From Synergistaceae bacterium (lineage in GTDB: Bacteria; Synergistota; Synergistia; Synergistales; Synergistaceae): DNA of 40,341 nt. Positions 1-6,902 of this stretch are shown here, piece after piece (within the stretch, counting starts at the first letter, position 1; every line of letters begins with the position of its first letter). Both the position numbers and the translations under genes were made by a program. Under the pieces are notes generated by a model. That model did not search any database, was not told the DNA's origin, and saw nothing but the letters and a program-made list of their open reading frames with translations. The stretch lies in assembly GCA_030533085.1 (NCBI GenBank), contig JAUNJZ010000022.1, positions 1-40,341 on the forward strand, given 5' to 3'.

Positions 1-36
1 TCCGCCTAAGCCCGATTATGATATCTTTCGCTATTG

Positions 37-54
37 ACTAACAAACGACTAACA
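37..54. repeat. Left attachment-site candidate (attL)
   Basis: The 18-bp sequence ACTAACAAACGACTAACA occurs here and again, identically, at 8190-8207. The second copy lies 30 bp upstream of the integrase start. An exact direct repeat bounding an integrase-carrying segment is the usual signature of site-specific integration. The flanking bases differ (G/A on the left, G/T on the right), so 18 bp is the full identity. No tRNA 3' end is visible in the 36 bases to the left. One open frame there ends in TGA at 35-37, so the target may be the end of a protein gene, but too little of it is in the window to say. Confidence 0.7.
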
Positions 55-266
55 GATGCCAGGGATTGTTTCATCGGTGATTCTTCTTCTTTATCTCTTC
101 TCTATTATCCTCAATCTCATTATACGTCCTTCCTTCTTATTTCCTCATTATACGGCCTTCCCTCTCTTTTCCAAACTATTGTACTATTGCGACTATTGCG
201 GCTTACCGGGCGGCGATTTGCGAAAGTGTTCAGCGTCGTTAAGTTAATTCAAAATCCCGAAAACCC

Positions 267-350
267 TTGGTATCACTGGATTTGCATTTTTTACTAAGAG
301 TGGTTAACCGCCTTTAAAAGAAAAAAAGCCGAAATCATCAGTGATACCAA
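267..350. repeat. Inverted pair of iteron-like motifs
   Basis: TTGGTATCACTG at 267-278 is matched by its exact reverse complement at 339-350, with 60 bp between. Four more bases agree on the outer side after one mismatch. The core TATCACTGG recurs downstream of the replication initiator gene (3915-3924, 4011-4020), so these may be binding sites for the element's Rep protein. A long-loop RNA hairpin is the alternative. Confidence 0.45.
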
Positions 351-693
351 CGGTTTACTTTTTACAAAGCTCAAAATGAAGTTAACCCATACAGCTACAG
401 CGCCAACCACGCTTTTTGCCACGTTAGCGCTCACGGCACAGCGCCCACAGCACACAGCCGCAGCGGCCATTTCGGTGCTTTTTAGGGCGTTTCATGGCGG
501 CACAGGCGGGGGCTTGCGGTTGTTTCGCATACGCTTCCCGCTAACTTTTGCGCTATAATTTCACACGTTAATTTTGGATAACGCTGGATTTTATCAAGGT
601 TTACCTATTATTTATTAATACTTTTGGGTTAATTGCTACACAGTTCCACCAATTCTAACAATTTGATATATCTATGTCTTATCTTCTGCTCAC

Positions 694-751
694 TATACCC
701 TGTTATTTATGGCGATAACCCTGTATTTATCAGCTGTTAACCTTTATTTAC
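694..751 (+). repeat. Three short AT-rich tandem-like units
   Basis: Three units resembling TAACCCTGTATTTAT lie at 694-710, 714-730 and 736-751, about 20-22 bp apart, or two helical turns. The spacing suggests protein binding on one DNA face, as in iterons or partition sites. The units are degenerate and the call is tentative. Confidence 0.3.
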
Positions 752-962
752 CTTGATTATTGTGGTAAACTCTACGCTTATCAGCAATTATCCTTGCGTT
801 TGGTTCGCTAACTGATATATCAGTAGTTGATACTCGATTTTGAAAACGCAACCTTATCTGTGATTTGTAAACTGTTGTATCTCGCGGCATTTTATCATTT
901 GCTCTTATGGCTCATTTTTTTGCGATTTTGGGCGGTTTGCTAGATTTTGACTATTTTGGGGC

Positions 963-992
963 TTGTTTTCACCTTTCTAAACTCCGTATAAT
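963..992 (+). promoter_or_regulatory. Probable promoter of the element's rep operon
   Basis: A perfect TATAAT at 987-992 is preceded at 18 bp by a weak TTGTTT (963-968). It lies about 180 bp before the first gene of the element and just upstream of the reverse iteron-like motif at 1015-1030, which could allow Rep autoregulation. Confidence 0.4.
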
Positions 993-1126
993 ACAACTAT
1001 GAGGTCACATCCGGCCGGTGATAGACAGGGTTCTCGGCACTTTTGGTGCTTTGTAAATTTTCTAATATATTACATGTTAGCGAGGGATAGCGTTGGTTAT
1101 TTTACGCAAACCCGCTCCACATCAGG

Positions 1127-1153
1127 GGCTAGCCTTTATTTCGGAGGCTAGCC
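1127..1153 (+). promoter_or_regulatory. Paired GGCTAGCC palindromes (operator or hairpin)
   Basis: The self-complementary octamer GGCTAGCC occurs at 1127-1134 and 1146-1153, 19 bp apart, directly before the Shine-Dalgarno AGGAGG of the next gene. That gene begins with a ribbon-helix-helix-like segment, and such proteins often bind paired palindromes in their own leader. In RNA the two copies could also pair into an 8-bp hairpin near the ribosome site. Confidence 0.4.
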
Positions 1154-1174
1154 ATAACACAGGAGGAAAATGCA

Positions 1175-1675
1175 ATGGAAGAAAAAAATGAGGTAAGAAC
1201 GATTGGGATTAAAGCTACGGATCGAGATATGGAATACTTTAAGGCGGCAGTGGAGCAAGGAGGCTTCAAGAATCAGGCCGAGGCGTTAAGGGCTTTTATT
1301 AATACATGGCTTGCATCGGATGTGGCAGAGCCGGATAAAGCAAAGGCGGAGATCGCCCGGATGGAGCGGCACATCAATGGCATACGTGATTATTTTGTTA
1401 ACCTCATCAACACCAATACAACCGAGATTAGCCAGCTCGAGACAACAAGCAGGCAGAGCAAAGCAGATTATGAGGCCAGATTGGCCGCCGCGCAGGATGA
1501 AATCAAGACATTGAAAGCCAAATTGTTAAAGGCGGAAGAGGAAATCGCAGAGGAACGGGAACGAGCGGATGAAGCAGAGGCGCAAGCAGAGAAGGCCGCC
1601 AAACAGCAGCATACGCTAGAGCTGTTGAATAAGCTTGTTTCACGGTTACAGGCTGGATCGGCGGATATTATGTAG
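1175..1675 (+). CDS. RHH-like / coiled-coil plasmid accessory protein
   Basis: This 166-residue protein starts at ATG 1175 behind a strong AGGAGG site. Residues 1 to about 50 (IGIKATDRDMEYFK followed by a short helix and a second helix) resemble a ribbon-helix-helix or MobC-type DNA-binding module. Residues 60-155 are almost entirely charged heptads rich in Glu, Lys and Ala, a long coiled coil. This architecture recalls KfrA-like and other plasmid DNA-binding coiled-coil proteins, or relaxase accessory factors. It opens the replication cassette ahead of the primase and TrfA-like genes. A role in autoregulation, partition or relaxosome assembly is inferred. I cannot name a specific family. Confidence 0.6.
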   Translation: MEEKNEVRTIGIKATDRDMEYFKAAVEQGGFKNQAEALRAFINTWLASDVAEPDKAKAEIARMERHINGIRDYFVNLINTNTTEISQLETTSRQSKADYEARLAAAQDEIKTLKAKLLKAEEEIAEERERADEAEAQAEKAAKQQHTLELLNKLVSRLQAGSADIM

Positions 1676-1715
1676 ATGATGTAGATGTTGTAGATAGATG
1701 GTGCTTTTCTTAATT

Positions 1716-1744
1716 GAGAGCAGCGGCAGCGCTGCGCTGCTCTC
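1716..1744 (+). repeat. Stem-loop followed by polypyrimidine tract
   Basis: A 10-bp perfect stem (1716-1725 with 1735-1744, loop 1726-1734) precedes a TTCTC-repeat pyrimidine tract running to about 1788. It sits in the gap between the coiled-coil gene and the primase gene. It may attenuate transcription or reduce read-through into the primase. Confidence 0.4.
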
Positions 1745-1800
1745 TTCTCTGCCGCTTCTCTTCTCTTCTCTTCTCTTTCTCTTCTCTTTGAGGTGATTTT

Positions 1801-2691
1801 ATGATTACCGATTACTACGAACCTGCTTCCCTTCATCAATTTTTTAAACGTGAGGTCGGCGGGCTGTTTCAGCCCGATGATTGGCTTTGTATTCTAGCGC
1901 TGCATCCCGTTAGGCATATTAAGGTTAAACCGTTTGAGATATACGCGCCGCGCGATGAGCTTTTAACCATAGATAAGTTAATTGGATTACGGCAGCTTAA
2001 TAATAATCGCAGCTTGTATTTTTCTGTTTGTCCGCTGCTCCCCGGAACACGAAAGAGGTGCGCCGGGAACGTGATTATTGCGAGAGCTTTGTGGGCGGAT
2101 TTTGATAGTCCGGCTCCGGCGATGGATGCTTTTTTGCGCGGTAGAGGTTGGTGCGATATCCCCGCGCCTGATTTTGCGGTATCCACATCGCAGGGGAGAT
2201 ATCAATTTTATTGGCAGCTGCCGGATGATGATAAGCGCTCGATCGATGAGATTTGCGCTGAGGTAAAACGGATTGCGCGGATTACCGGGGCAGATCTACA
2301 AGCTACCGATGCCGCGCGGGTGCTGCGGCTGCCGGGCTACAAAAACCGAAAAAAAGGCAGAGCTGCGTGGGAATGTAAAGCTTACCGGCGGCGTGAAATG
2401 AAGCCTATTAATCTATCTAATAGGCCCTGCCCGCTATTTGATGATGTTAAGGGTTGGTCTCGCGCTGCATGGCTTTCGGTGGGGGTTGCGCTGCGGAAAG
2501 TACACGGAGAACAGGGGGTTAAATATTGGTTGCAGCTATCGGAGCGGGATGAAACGAAATGGCCCGGCGAGGAAGCAGCGCGAGCTGCCCTACTAGCAGC
2601 GCCGCCGAATCCATACAATTGTGATGGATTAGGCTGCCGGCGCGAGGAATGCGGCAGATGTGAAAACGTGCTGCGGTTCCTGTATTTATAG
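1801..2691 (+). CDS. AEP/RepB-type DNA primase
   Basis: This 296-residue protein starts at ATG 1801, 6 bp after GAGGTGA. An acidic motif WADFDSP near residue 100, the VSTSQGRYQFYW strand near 140-150 and ATDAARVLRLPGYKNRK near 180 are in the order expected for archaeo-eukaryotic-type primases of plasmids and phages (RepB primase/PriCT architecture). The later part (GWSRAAW...LRKVHGEQG...WLQLSERDETKWPG) resembles a PriCT-2-like helical domain. The C-terminus carries a CxxxxC...CxxC cluster that may bind zinc. It would prime replication of the element. Its stop codon overlaps the Shine-Dalgarno of the next gene, so primase and initiator are probably translationally coupled. Confidence 0.75.
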   Translation: MITDYYEPASLHQFFKREVGGLFQPDDWLCILALHPVRHIKVKPFEIYAPRDELLTIDKLIGLRQLNNNRSLYFSVCPLLPGTRKRCAGNVIIARALWADFDSPAPAMDAFLRGRGWCDIPAPDFAVSTSQGRYQFYWQLPDDDKRSIDEICAEVKRIARITGADLQATDAARVLRLPGYKNRKKGRAAWECKAYRRREMKPINLSNRPCPLFDDVKGWSRAAWLSVGVALRKVHGEQGVKYWLQLSERDETKWPGEEAARAALLAAPPNPYNCDGLGCRREECGRCENVLRFLYL

Positions 2692-2703
2692 GAGGATTAC
2701 GAG

Positions 2704-3825
2704 ATGAAGAAAATAACGAAAAAAACAACTAAGAAGAAAGATCCCAGCAGTATTACATTGCGTTGGTCAGATCATTTTGTCGGCCTGCCGAATGCTTTTC
2801 TGAGGTCGGCTCTGTTTTCGACAGGCCGCGGCAGGGGCGATATTAATGAGGGCAGAGGTGGCATTGTTTCGGCAGAAGAGGGTAATAGGGTAACGATTAA
2901 AGCTACATCTGATATTTCGGTTACGGCTTCAATGGGCGGAGGGCGGCTCAATCAATATGATAAGCTGGTATTTTCTTCTCTAATCCACCTTTGTTGGTTA
3001 CACGATATTGATAAGGATGGGTGCAAGGCTACCAAGTTTCAATTCAGAATATCCGATGGTCTCAAAATTCTCGGGATAGAACCATCAACGGCTACCGCGA
3101 GGGTATATTTAGCTTCGCTCGAACGTTTATCCCAAACCACAATTATAATTGATCATCTGGTGGGGCGTTATAAAGCTCATTTTTCGGGTAGTTTGCTAAG
3201 CTATTCTTCCATTCACCGCGGTAGGGCTGCCGGGAGTGTTATCAATATCAATATCAATGAGAGTTTACAGCCGCTTTTTCAGGCCGGGATGTGGTCGGCT
3301 CTGGATTGGCAAATAATGCAAAGCCTGGGTCGAAATTATTTAGCGCATTGGATATACAGTTTCTTTTCTTCACATAATGCCGGTCGCGGTTCCACGATGC
3401 GAAAAGTATGCCCGGCGTTGAAATGTGATATTTACGATTTGCAATTTTACAGTTTATACAAGTTACAATCTCTATGTGGAACAGATATAAAGGAACGTTG
3501 GAAATTTAAGCAAAAGCTGAATGAAGCGATCGCGAAGATAAAGGCGGCTTGTGATGCCGCTAATGTAGATATGGAATACGAATTTCGCCGGGGCAAATCG
3601 GGTGATGAACAGCTGAGATTAGGCTTTACCCCGCGACCCAGAGGCAAAATTGTTTTTTCCCCTCCGGTACCGGTTACAGCTAGTACGATTACGCTAGAGG
3701 AAGATGAAGAGCGCCACAAGGCGGCGGAAGATCTACGCAGGAAATGGGATGAGGCGTTTGGGGATAGGGAGGAGGATGAAGATGAAGAGGAACGGGATGA
3801 TACCTATGATTATTATGATGATTAA
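2704..3825 (+). CDS. TrfA-family plasmid replication initiator
   Basis: This 373-residue protein starts behind AGGAGG overlapping the primase stop. The segment VGLPNAFLRSALFSTGRG near residues 28-45 is the hallmark start of the TrfA family (IncP/RK2 initiator). The following GGGRLNQYDKLVFSSLIHL and the winged-helix-like middle (FRISDGLKILGI...TATARVYLASLERL) fit the same family. The last 40 residues are very acidic (runs of Glu/Asp), which is unusual. TrfA proteins bind iterons at oriV and load the host helicase. Here a terminator and several short repeats follow the gene immediately, so the origin is probably next to it. This identification is from motif reading. Confidence 0.8.
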   Translation: MKKITKKTTKKKDPSSITLRWSDHFVGLPNAFLRSALFSTGRGRGDINEGRGGIVSAEEGNRVTIKATSDISVTASMGGGRLNQYDKLVFSSLIHLCWLHDIDKDGCKATKFQFRISDGLKILGIEPSTATARVYLASLERLSQTTIIIDHLVGRYKAHFSGSLLSYSSIHRGRAAGSVINININESLQPLFQAGMWSALDWQIMQSLGRNYLAHWIYSFFSSHNAGRGSTMRKVCPALKCDIYDLQFYSLYKLQSLCGTDIKERWKFKQKLNEAIAKIKAACDAANVDMEYEFRRGKSGDEQLRLGFTPRPRGKIVFSPPVPVTASTITLEEDEERHKAAEDLRRKWDEAFGDREEDEDEEERDDTYDYYDD

Positions 3826-3843
3826 AACTGGTAGAAAAAAAAC

Positions 3844-3977
3844 AGTAACGACAGGTAGATTTGATGATTTTAAAACCCTCTTTTGAGGGTTTTTTTGATG
3901 TTTGCCGACCGTTGCTATCACTGGGTTGGCCGATGGCTACCGTAACGACAGGGTGGAAAACAGTAACGACAGGGTGG
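3844..3977 (+). repeat. GTAACGACAGG repeats (iteron candidates)
   Basis: GTAACGACAGG occurs three times downstream of the initiator gene (3845-3855, 3942-3952, 3963-3973). The last two share GTAACGACAGGGTGG and are spaced 21 bp apart, two helical turns. Position and spacing fit binding sites of the TrfA-like initiator. Confidence 0.55.
3872..3896 (+). terminator. Rho-independent terminator of the rep operon
   Basis: An AAACCCTC stem pairs with GAGGGTTT across a TTTT loop and runs into a seven-base T tract. It closes the coiled-coil/primase/TrfA operon 46 bp after the stop codon. Confidence 0.85.
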
Positions 3978-4020
3978 TTTTTACACTCTTCAAGACCCGT
4001 TTTAGCCTGTCTATCACTGG
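3915..4020 (+). repeat. CTATCACTGG repeats (iteron candidates)
   Basis: CTATCACTGG occurs at 3915-3924 and 4011-4020. The latter extends to CCTGTCTATCACTGG, which matches the reverse-strand copy at 1015-1030 in 14 of 15 positions. Related copies lie at 270-279 (plus) and 339-348 (minus). All are in non-coding DNA around the rep cassette. Confidence 0.5.
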
Positions 4021-4081
4021 CTTTATCGAGGGTCGCAATTTTCAGCTAATATGTAATAAAATGTTATAACCATTATTACTA

Positions 4082-4118
4082 TAATATGTCATAGCATGTT
4101 TTTAGCTATGACATATTA
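4082..4118. repeat. Perfect 14-bp inverted repeat
   Basis: TAATATGTCATAGC (4082-4095) and its exact reverse complement (4105-4118) flank a 9-base loop. It lies in the most AT-rich part of the rep-mob gap. It could be a relaxase recognition hairpin, a single-strand origin, or part of the unwinding element. Confidence 0.6.
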
Positions 4119-4621
4119 ATAGCGATGATAGTTGTTAACCTAATCGCAGCTGCGCGCGAGACGACAAAAACAAACAAAAAGAAGAAAAGCAGCAACGCAG
4201 AGCAGAGCAGAGCGCTGCTCTGTGAAACATAGAAAAGCAAAAGGAGCATAGAAGCGAGGCGGCTTGCCGCCTCAGCAGCCTAACGGCTGCAAGAAGCGCG
4301 ATAGAACAGAACGTACTAGCTGTAACCGTTTCGATTTCTCTTTTTTACGCTTCTTGTTAATTTTTTTAACGGCTAGTTATATCTTGCTTCTGTTGCGGCT
4401 CCATCGCAGCGGCGGAAGAGCCCGCCGCTCTCTAAAGCTCCTCTCTCAAATCAGACCAGAATCAAAACACTTAGAAGCCCACTAAATCAGCGCCGCCTAC
4501 ATCGGCGCTGGAAGGTCAACTTCACAACCCCAACCCCTTCTTTTCCTCTCATTTCGTTGGAATTGCCTAAATTTACTCGTATATTCAAAGCAGCGCCTGG
4601 CATAGGCGCATAACATACTAT

Positions 4622-4671
4622 CCCCCTTCGCTTCGCTACGGGGGATGTATGCTTGGGGGTTTCACCCCCAA
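4622..4671 (+). repeat. Two adjacent GC hairpins (oriT candidate)
   Basis: CCCCC...GGGGG arms at 4622-4644 enclose TTCGCTTCGCTAC-type sequence. Immediately after, CTTGGGGGT pairs with ACCCCCAAG across TTC (4651-4671). Paired short hairpins upstream of a mob gene are common at transfer origins. Confidence 0.35.
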
Positions 4672-4717
4672 GACCCCCAAAAGGCATTCGCCGCTACCGC
4701 GGCTCATAAAGCATTCA

Positions 4718-4765
4718 CGTCGGCCGCTCTATCTCTTGCAAGCTTGTTGCAAGAGAGCGCCGACG
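4718..4765. repeat. Long imperfect hairpin
   Basis: CGTCGG, CGCTCT and CTCTTGCAA on the left pair in order with TTGCAAGAG, AGCG and CCGACG on the right, with small bulges and the loop GCTTG. Flanking it, GCATTCGCCGC...CGCGGCTCA occurs twice (about 4684-4705 and 4810-4830). Confidence 0.5.
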
Positions 4766-4871
4766 CTCACAGGGCAATCGAGGCGCGTTTGAACGCTCCT
4801 CTCACAAAGCATTCGCCGCCGGCGCGGCTCACTTTCTTTATTTTTATTTACGGATTACGGAGGAAACAAAG

Positions 4872-6830
4872 ATGGCGGATAGACCCAGACTAAGCGCGAG
4901 ACTTGGTAAGTTAAAAACAACGAAAGATGCCACCGGGCAGGCGGCGCACGATTTAAGAATTGAAGCGCCGGGATACCTAGAGACAGATCCTACTGTGCGG
5001 GTAATGTGGTACGGCGGTGCGGAGGCGGCGGAGGAACGTAACTTAAAAGATAGAGGCCGAAAAATTGCAGGCGACAAAGAGAAGAAAAAGAAAATAAAAT
5101 CACAGATAAAAGCTACGCTTGAAAGATTAGAACGAGCGGCCAAAGAACGGTATGCAGTGACTACTAAGCAGAGGCCGCAACAGAACGCCCAGTACTTCCG
5201 TACCGGCGTAATTACGTTATCGCCCGAGCCGTGGCAGGAAATGGATGAAGCGGCGAGGGAGAAACATCTTAATGAAATATGGAAAGCCGGATTGAGTACA
5301 GTATCGGATATCTGTGATAAGCTTAATGTTAGGCCGATCTACGTTACCTTACACACTGACGAAAAAACGCCGCATATCCAATATATGATCGAAGCTACCG
5401 ACAAAGAAACCGGCAGGAGCGTAAAAGGACTTATTAACAGGAATTTCTGCCGGCAATTACAGGATATGGCTGCCGAGTATTTTCGGCCGCTTGGCTATGA
5501 GCGGGGGATATCGAGGGACATTACGGGAGCTAAGCACCTATCGGTACGAGAGCTACACAGGAAGGAGCAGGCACGGGGCGAAGAGATTCTAGCGGAATTG
5601 AACGCGAAGAGGGCGCGGGAAGAGCAGACACTTGAGGGATTAGAGCGCGAGATCGAAAGAGCGACCGCGAGCCTTACTGAGATCAAAACCGAAATTAAGG
5701 CGAAACGCGCAACGCAAGAACAGATCCGCGAGATGGATGTAAAGGAGCGAGAAGATCATAAATGGGAAATGGCCGGCCTAAGGAGAGAGCAGAGGGAATT
5801 GCGGGAATTGCTGGAACGGATGCGGCAGGAATTAGAGCAAATGAGGATCGAAACCGAAAAGAAACGGCAGGAAGCGCAGCTATTAGAAAAATTGCGCCCT
5901 CAAATCGAAGAGGCGCGCGCGATAGCTGCCGAACACAAACGAAGAAGGGAAGGGCTTTCGGAGTTTTTGAGGCGGCTACAGGCCGGCGGCGTGCAGGCCA
6001 TAACACTGGCGCGGCGGCCTAAGATGGAAAAATGGATTGAAGATAAAAATATTACGGAGCTGAGACAGCACGGAAACTTTGCCGGGATCGCCGAGGAAAG
6101 ATTGAAGCTGAGCGGGGAACATCACATTAAGATACATGGATTACCGCCGGTATTCGCTCTCGATGATATTTCGACCGGACAGTTGGAGCGTATCAAGGAT
6201 GATTTTGGCGGAACGTTGGCGACTGTGGAAACCTCAAAAGATAATTATCAGGTATGGCTCGCCTTTGATATCCAGCAGCAGCAGCTTAATTCTAATCAGT
6301 ACGCTATTACATTGGATTACCTAATAGAGCGATATAGAGCAGATAGAGCGGCGGCGAGAGCTGAGCATTATTTTAGGCTGCCCGGATTTACGAGAGCTGA
6401 TGGAAGCGGATGGGTTGCGGAGATGGAAACATCCCCGCCTGTGATGGCTCCCGCAGAGACTTTGAGCGAGATAATTCAACAACACGGCCCAACATGGGAG
6501 GCAGAGCGCAAAATGGAACGGAAGGCGGCTAAGAGAATGGATTTGAGATTGGATGAGGCCGCCGCTGGAGGCTGCCCGGATTGGTTTGCTGCAAAATGGT
6601 TGCGGAGATGGAGCGCAAACAATCAGCGGCTTGGGAATACAAGCGAATGCGATTATGCTACCGCTGCCGATATTTTACGGGAGTGTAAATCCGATCCGGC
6701 GCAGCAGCTGGTATATGCGGCTCACATCAAATCTATTTTGGATGCTTCCGGCGCGGCGAGAAAAAAGAGCCGGTATTACGGCCTCGATACCATTAAAAGT
6801 GCCGCGGAGGCTGTTGGGATGGAGATGTAA
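4872..6830 (+). CDS. MobV-type relaxase fused to a RepB-like primase domain
   Basis: This 652-residue protein has its ATG 8 bp after GGAGG. The N-terminal 220 residues look like a MobV/Pre relaxase: a motif-I His in GQAAHDLR (about residue 26) and motif III LHTDEKTPHIQ near 170, where the usual final His is Gln. Residues about 235-350 are a charged coiled coil. Residues about 415-520 resemble a RepB primase domain: FALDDIS, then VETSKDNYQVWLAF, then a RAEHYFRLPGFTR motif. Nicking would start mobilization, and the attached primase could prime the transferred strand, as in the MobA-RepB fusion of IncQ plasmids. The last 110 residues are unassigned. No type IV secretion or coupling gene is present, so transfer would need a helper. 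Confidence 0.78.
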   Translation: MADRPRLSARLGKLKTTKDATGQAAHDLRIEAPGYLETDPTVRVMWYGGAEAAEERNLKDRGRKIAGDKEKKKKIKSQIKATLERLERAAKERYAVTTKQRPQQNAQYFRTGVITLSPEPWQEMDEAAREKHLNEIWKAGLSTVSDICDKLNVRPIYVTLHTDEKTPHIQYMIEATDKETGRSVKGLINRNFCRQLQDMAAEYFRPLGYERGISRDITGAKHLSVRELHRKEQARGEEILAELNAKRAREEQTLEGLEREIERATASLTEIKTEIKAKRATQEQIREMDVKEREDHKWEMAGLRREQRELRELLERMRQELEQMRIETEKKRQEAQLLEKLRPQIEEARAIAAEHKRRREGLSEFLRRLQAGGVQAITLARRPKMEKWIEDKNITELRQHGNFAGIAEERLKLSGEHHIKIHGLPPVFALDDISTGQLERIKDDFGGTLATVETSKDNYQVWLAFDIQQQQLNSNQYAITLDYLIERYRADRAAARAEHYFRLPGFTRADGSGWVAEMETSPPVMAPAETLSEIIQQHGPTWEAERKMERKAAKRMDLRLDEAAAGGCPDWFAAKWLRRWSANNQRLGNTSECDYATAADILRECKSDPAQQLVYAAHIKSILDASGAARKKSRYYGLDTIKSAAEAVGMEM

Positions 6831-6857
6831 TTAATCAAGCGTTTAAGCATTTTAAGA

Positions 6858-6892
6858 GGGGGCCAGCTCGTTTTTTCCGAGTTTGGCCCCTT
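6858..6892. terminator. Convergent terminator between relaxase and integrase
   Basis: A GC-rich stem (GGGGCCAGCTCG against CGAGTTTGGCCCC, one bulged T) encloses a T-rich loop. It sits 28 bp after the relaxase stop and just before the integrase stop on the other strand, so it may serve both genes. The downstream T tract is weak. Confidence 0.55.
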
Positions 6893-6902
6893 CTCGTGGA
6901 TT

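Larger units (their letters stand above)
55..1174. other. Left arm of integrated element, no convincing gene
   Basis: This stretch of about 1.1 kb holds no open frame with a credible ribosome site or recognisable product. It does contain an inverted pair of TATCACTG motifs (267-278 and 339-350), an AT-rich zone with three similar units at 694-710, 714-730 and 736-751, a probable promoter at 963-992, a reverse copy of the iteron-like motif at 1015-1030, and a GGCTAGCC palindrome pair just before the first gene. This looks like regulatory and replication DNA rather than coding sequence. Confidence 0.5.
3898..4871. other. Probable oriV/oriT region of the element
   Basis: This gap of almost 1 kb between initiator and relaxase holds no credible gene. 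In order it contains the short repeats described separately, an AT-rich stretch (about 4030-4130) suited to strand opening, a perfect 14-bp inverted repeat (4082-4118), a CAGAGC/GCTCTG hairpin near 4200-4222, and a GC-rich hairpin cluster (4620-4830) before the relaxase. Location between rep and mob genes makes it the natural site for vegetative and transfer origins. The nic site cannot be fixed from sequence alone. Confidence 0.5.

Noticed and set aside
1..36. tRNA or tmRNA 3' end as integration target
   Set aside because: No acceptor-stem or T-loop sequence recognisable in the 36 visible bases.
34..297. 87-codon open frame at the left end
   Set aside because: No ribosome site, low-complexity Leu/Ser composition, and it spans the att repeat; no family recognised.
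376..558. 60-codon open frame rich in Ala/Thr
   Set aside because: No Shine-Dalgarno sequence and repetitive composition; probably chance.
1741..1788. TTCTC repeat as a phase-variable tract
   Set aside because: It is outside coding sequence and irregular; more likely a simple pyrimidine spacer.
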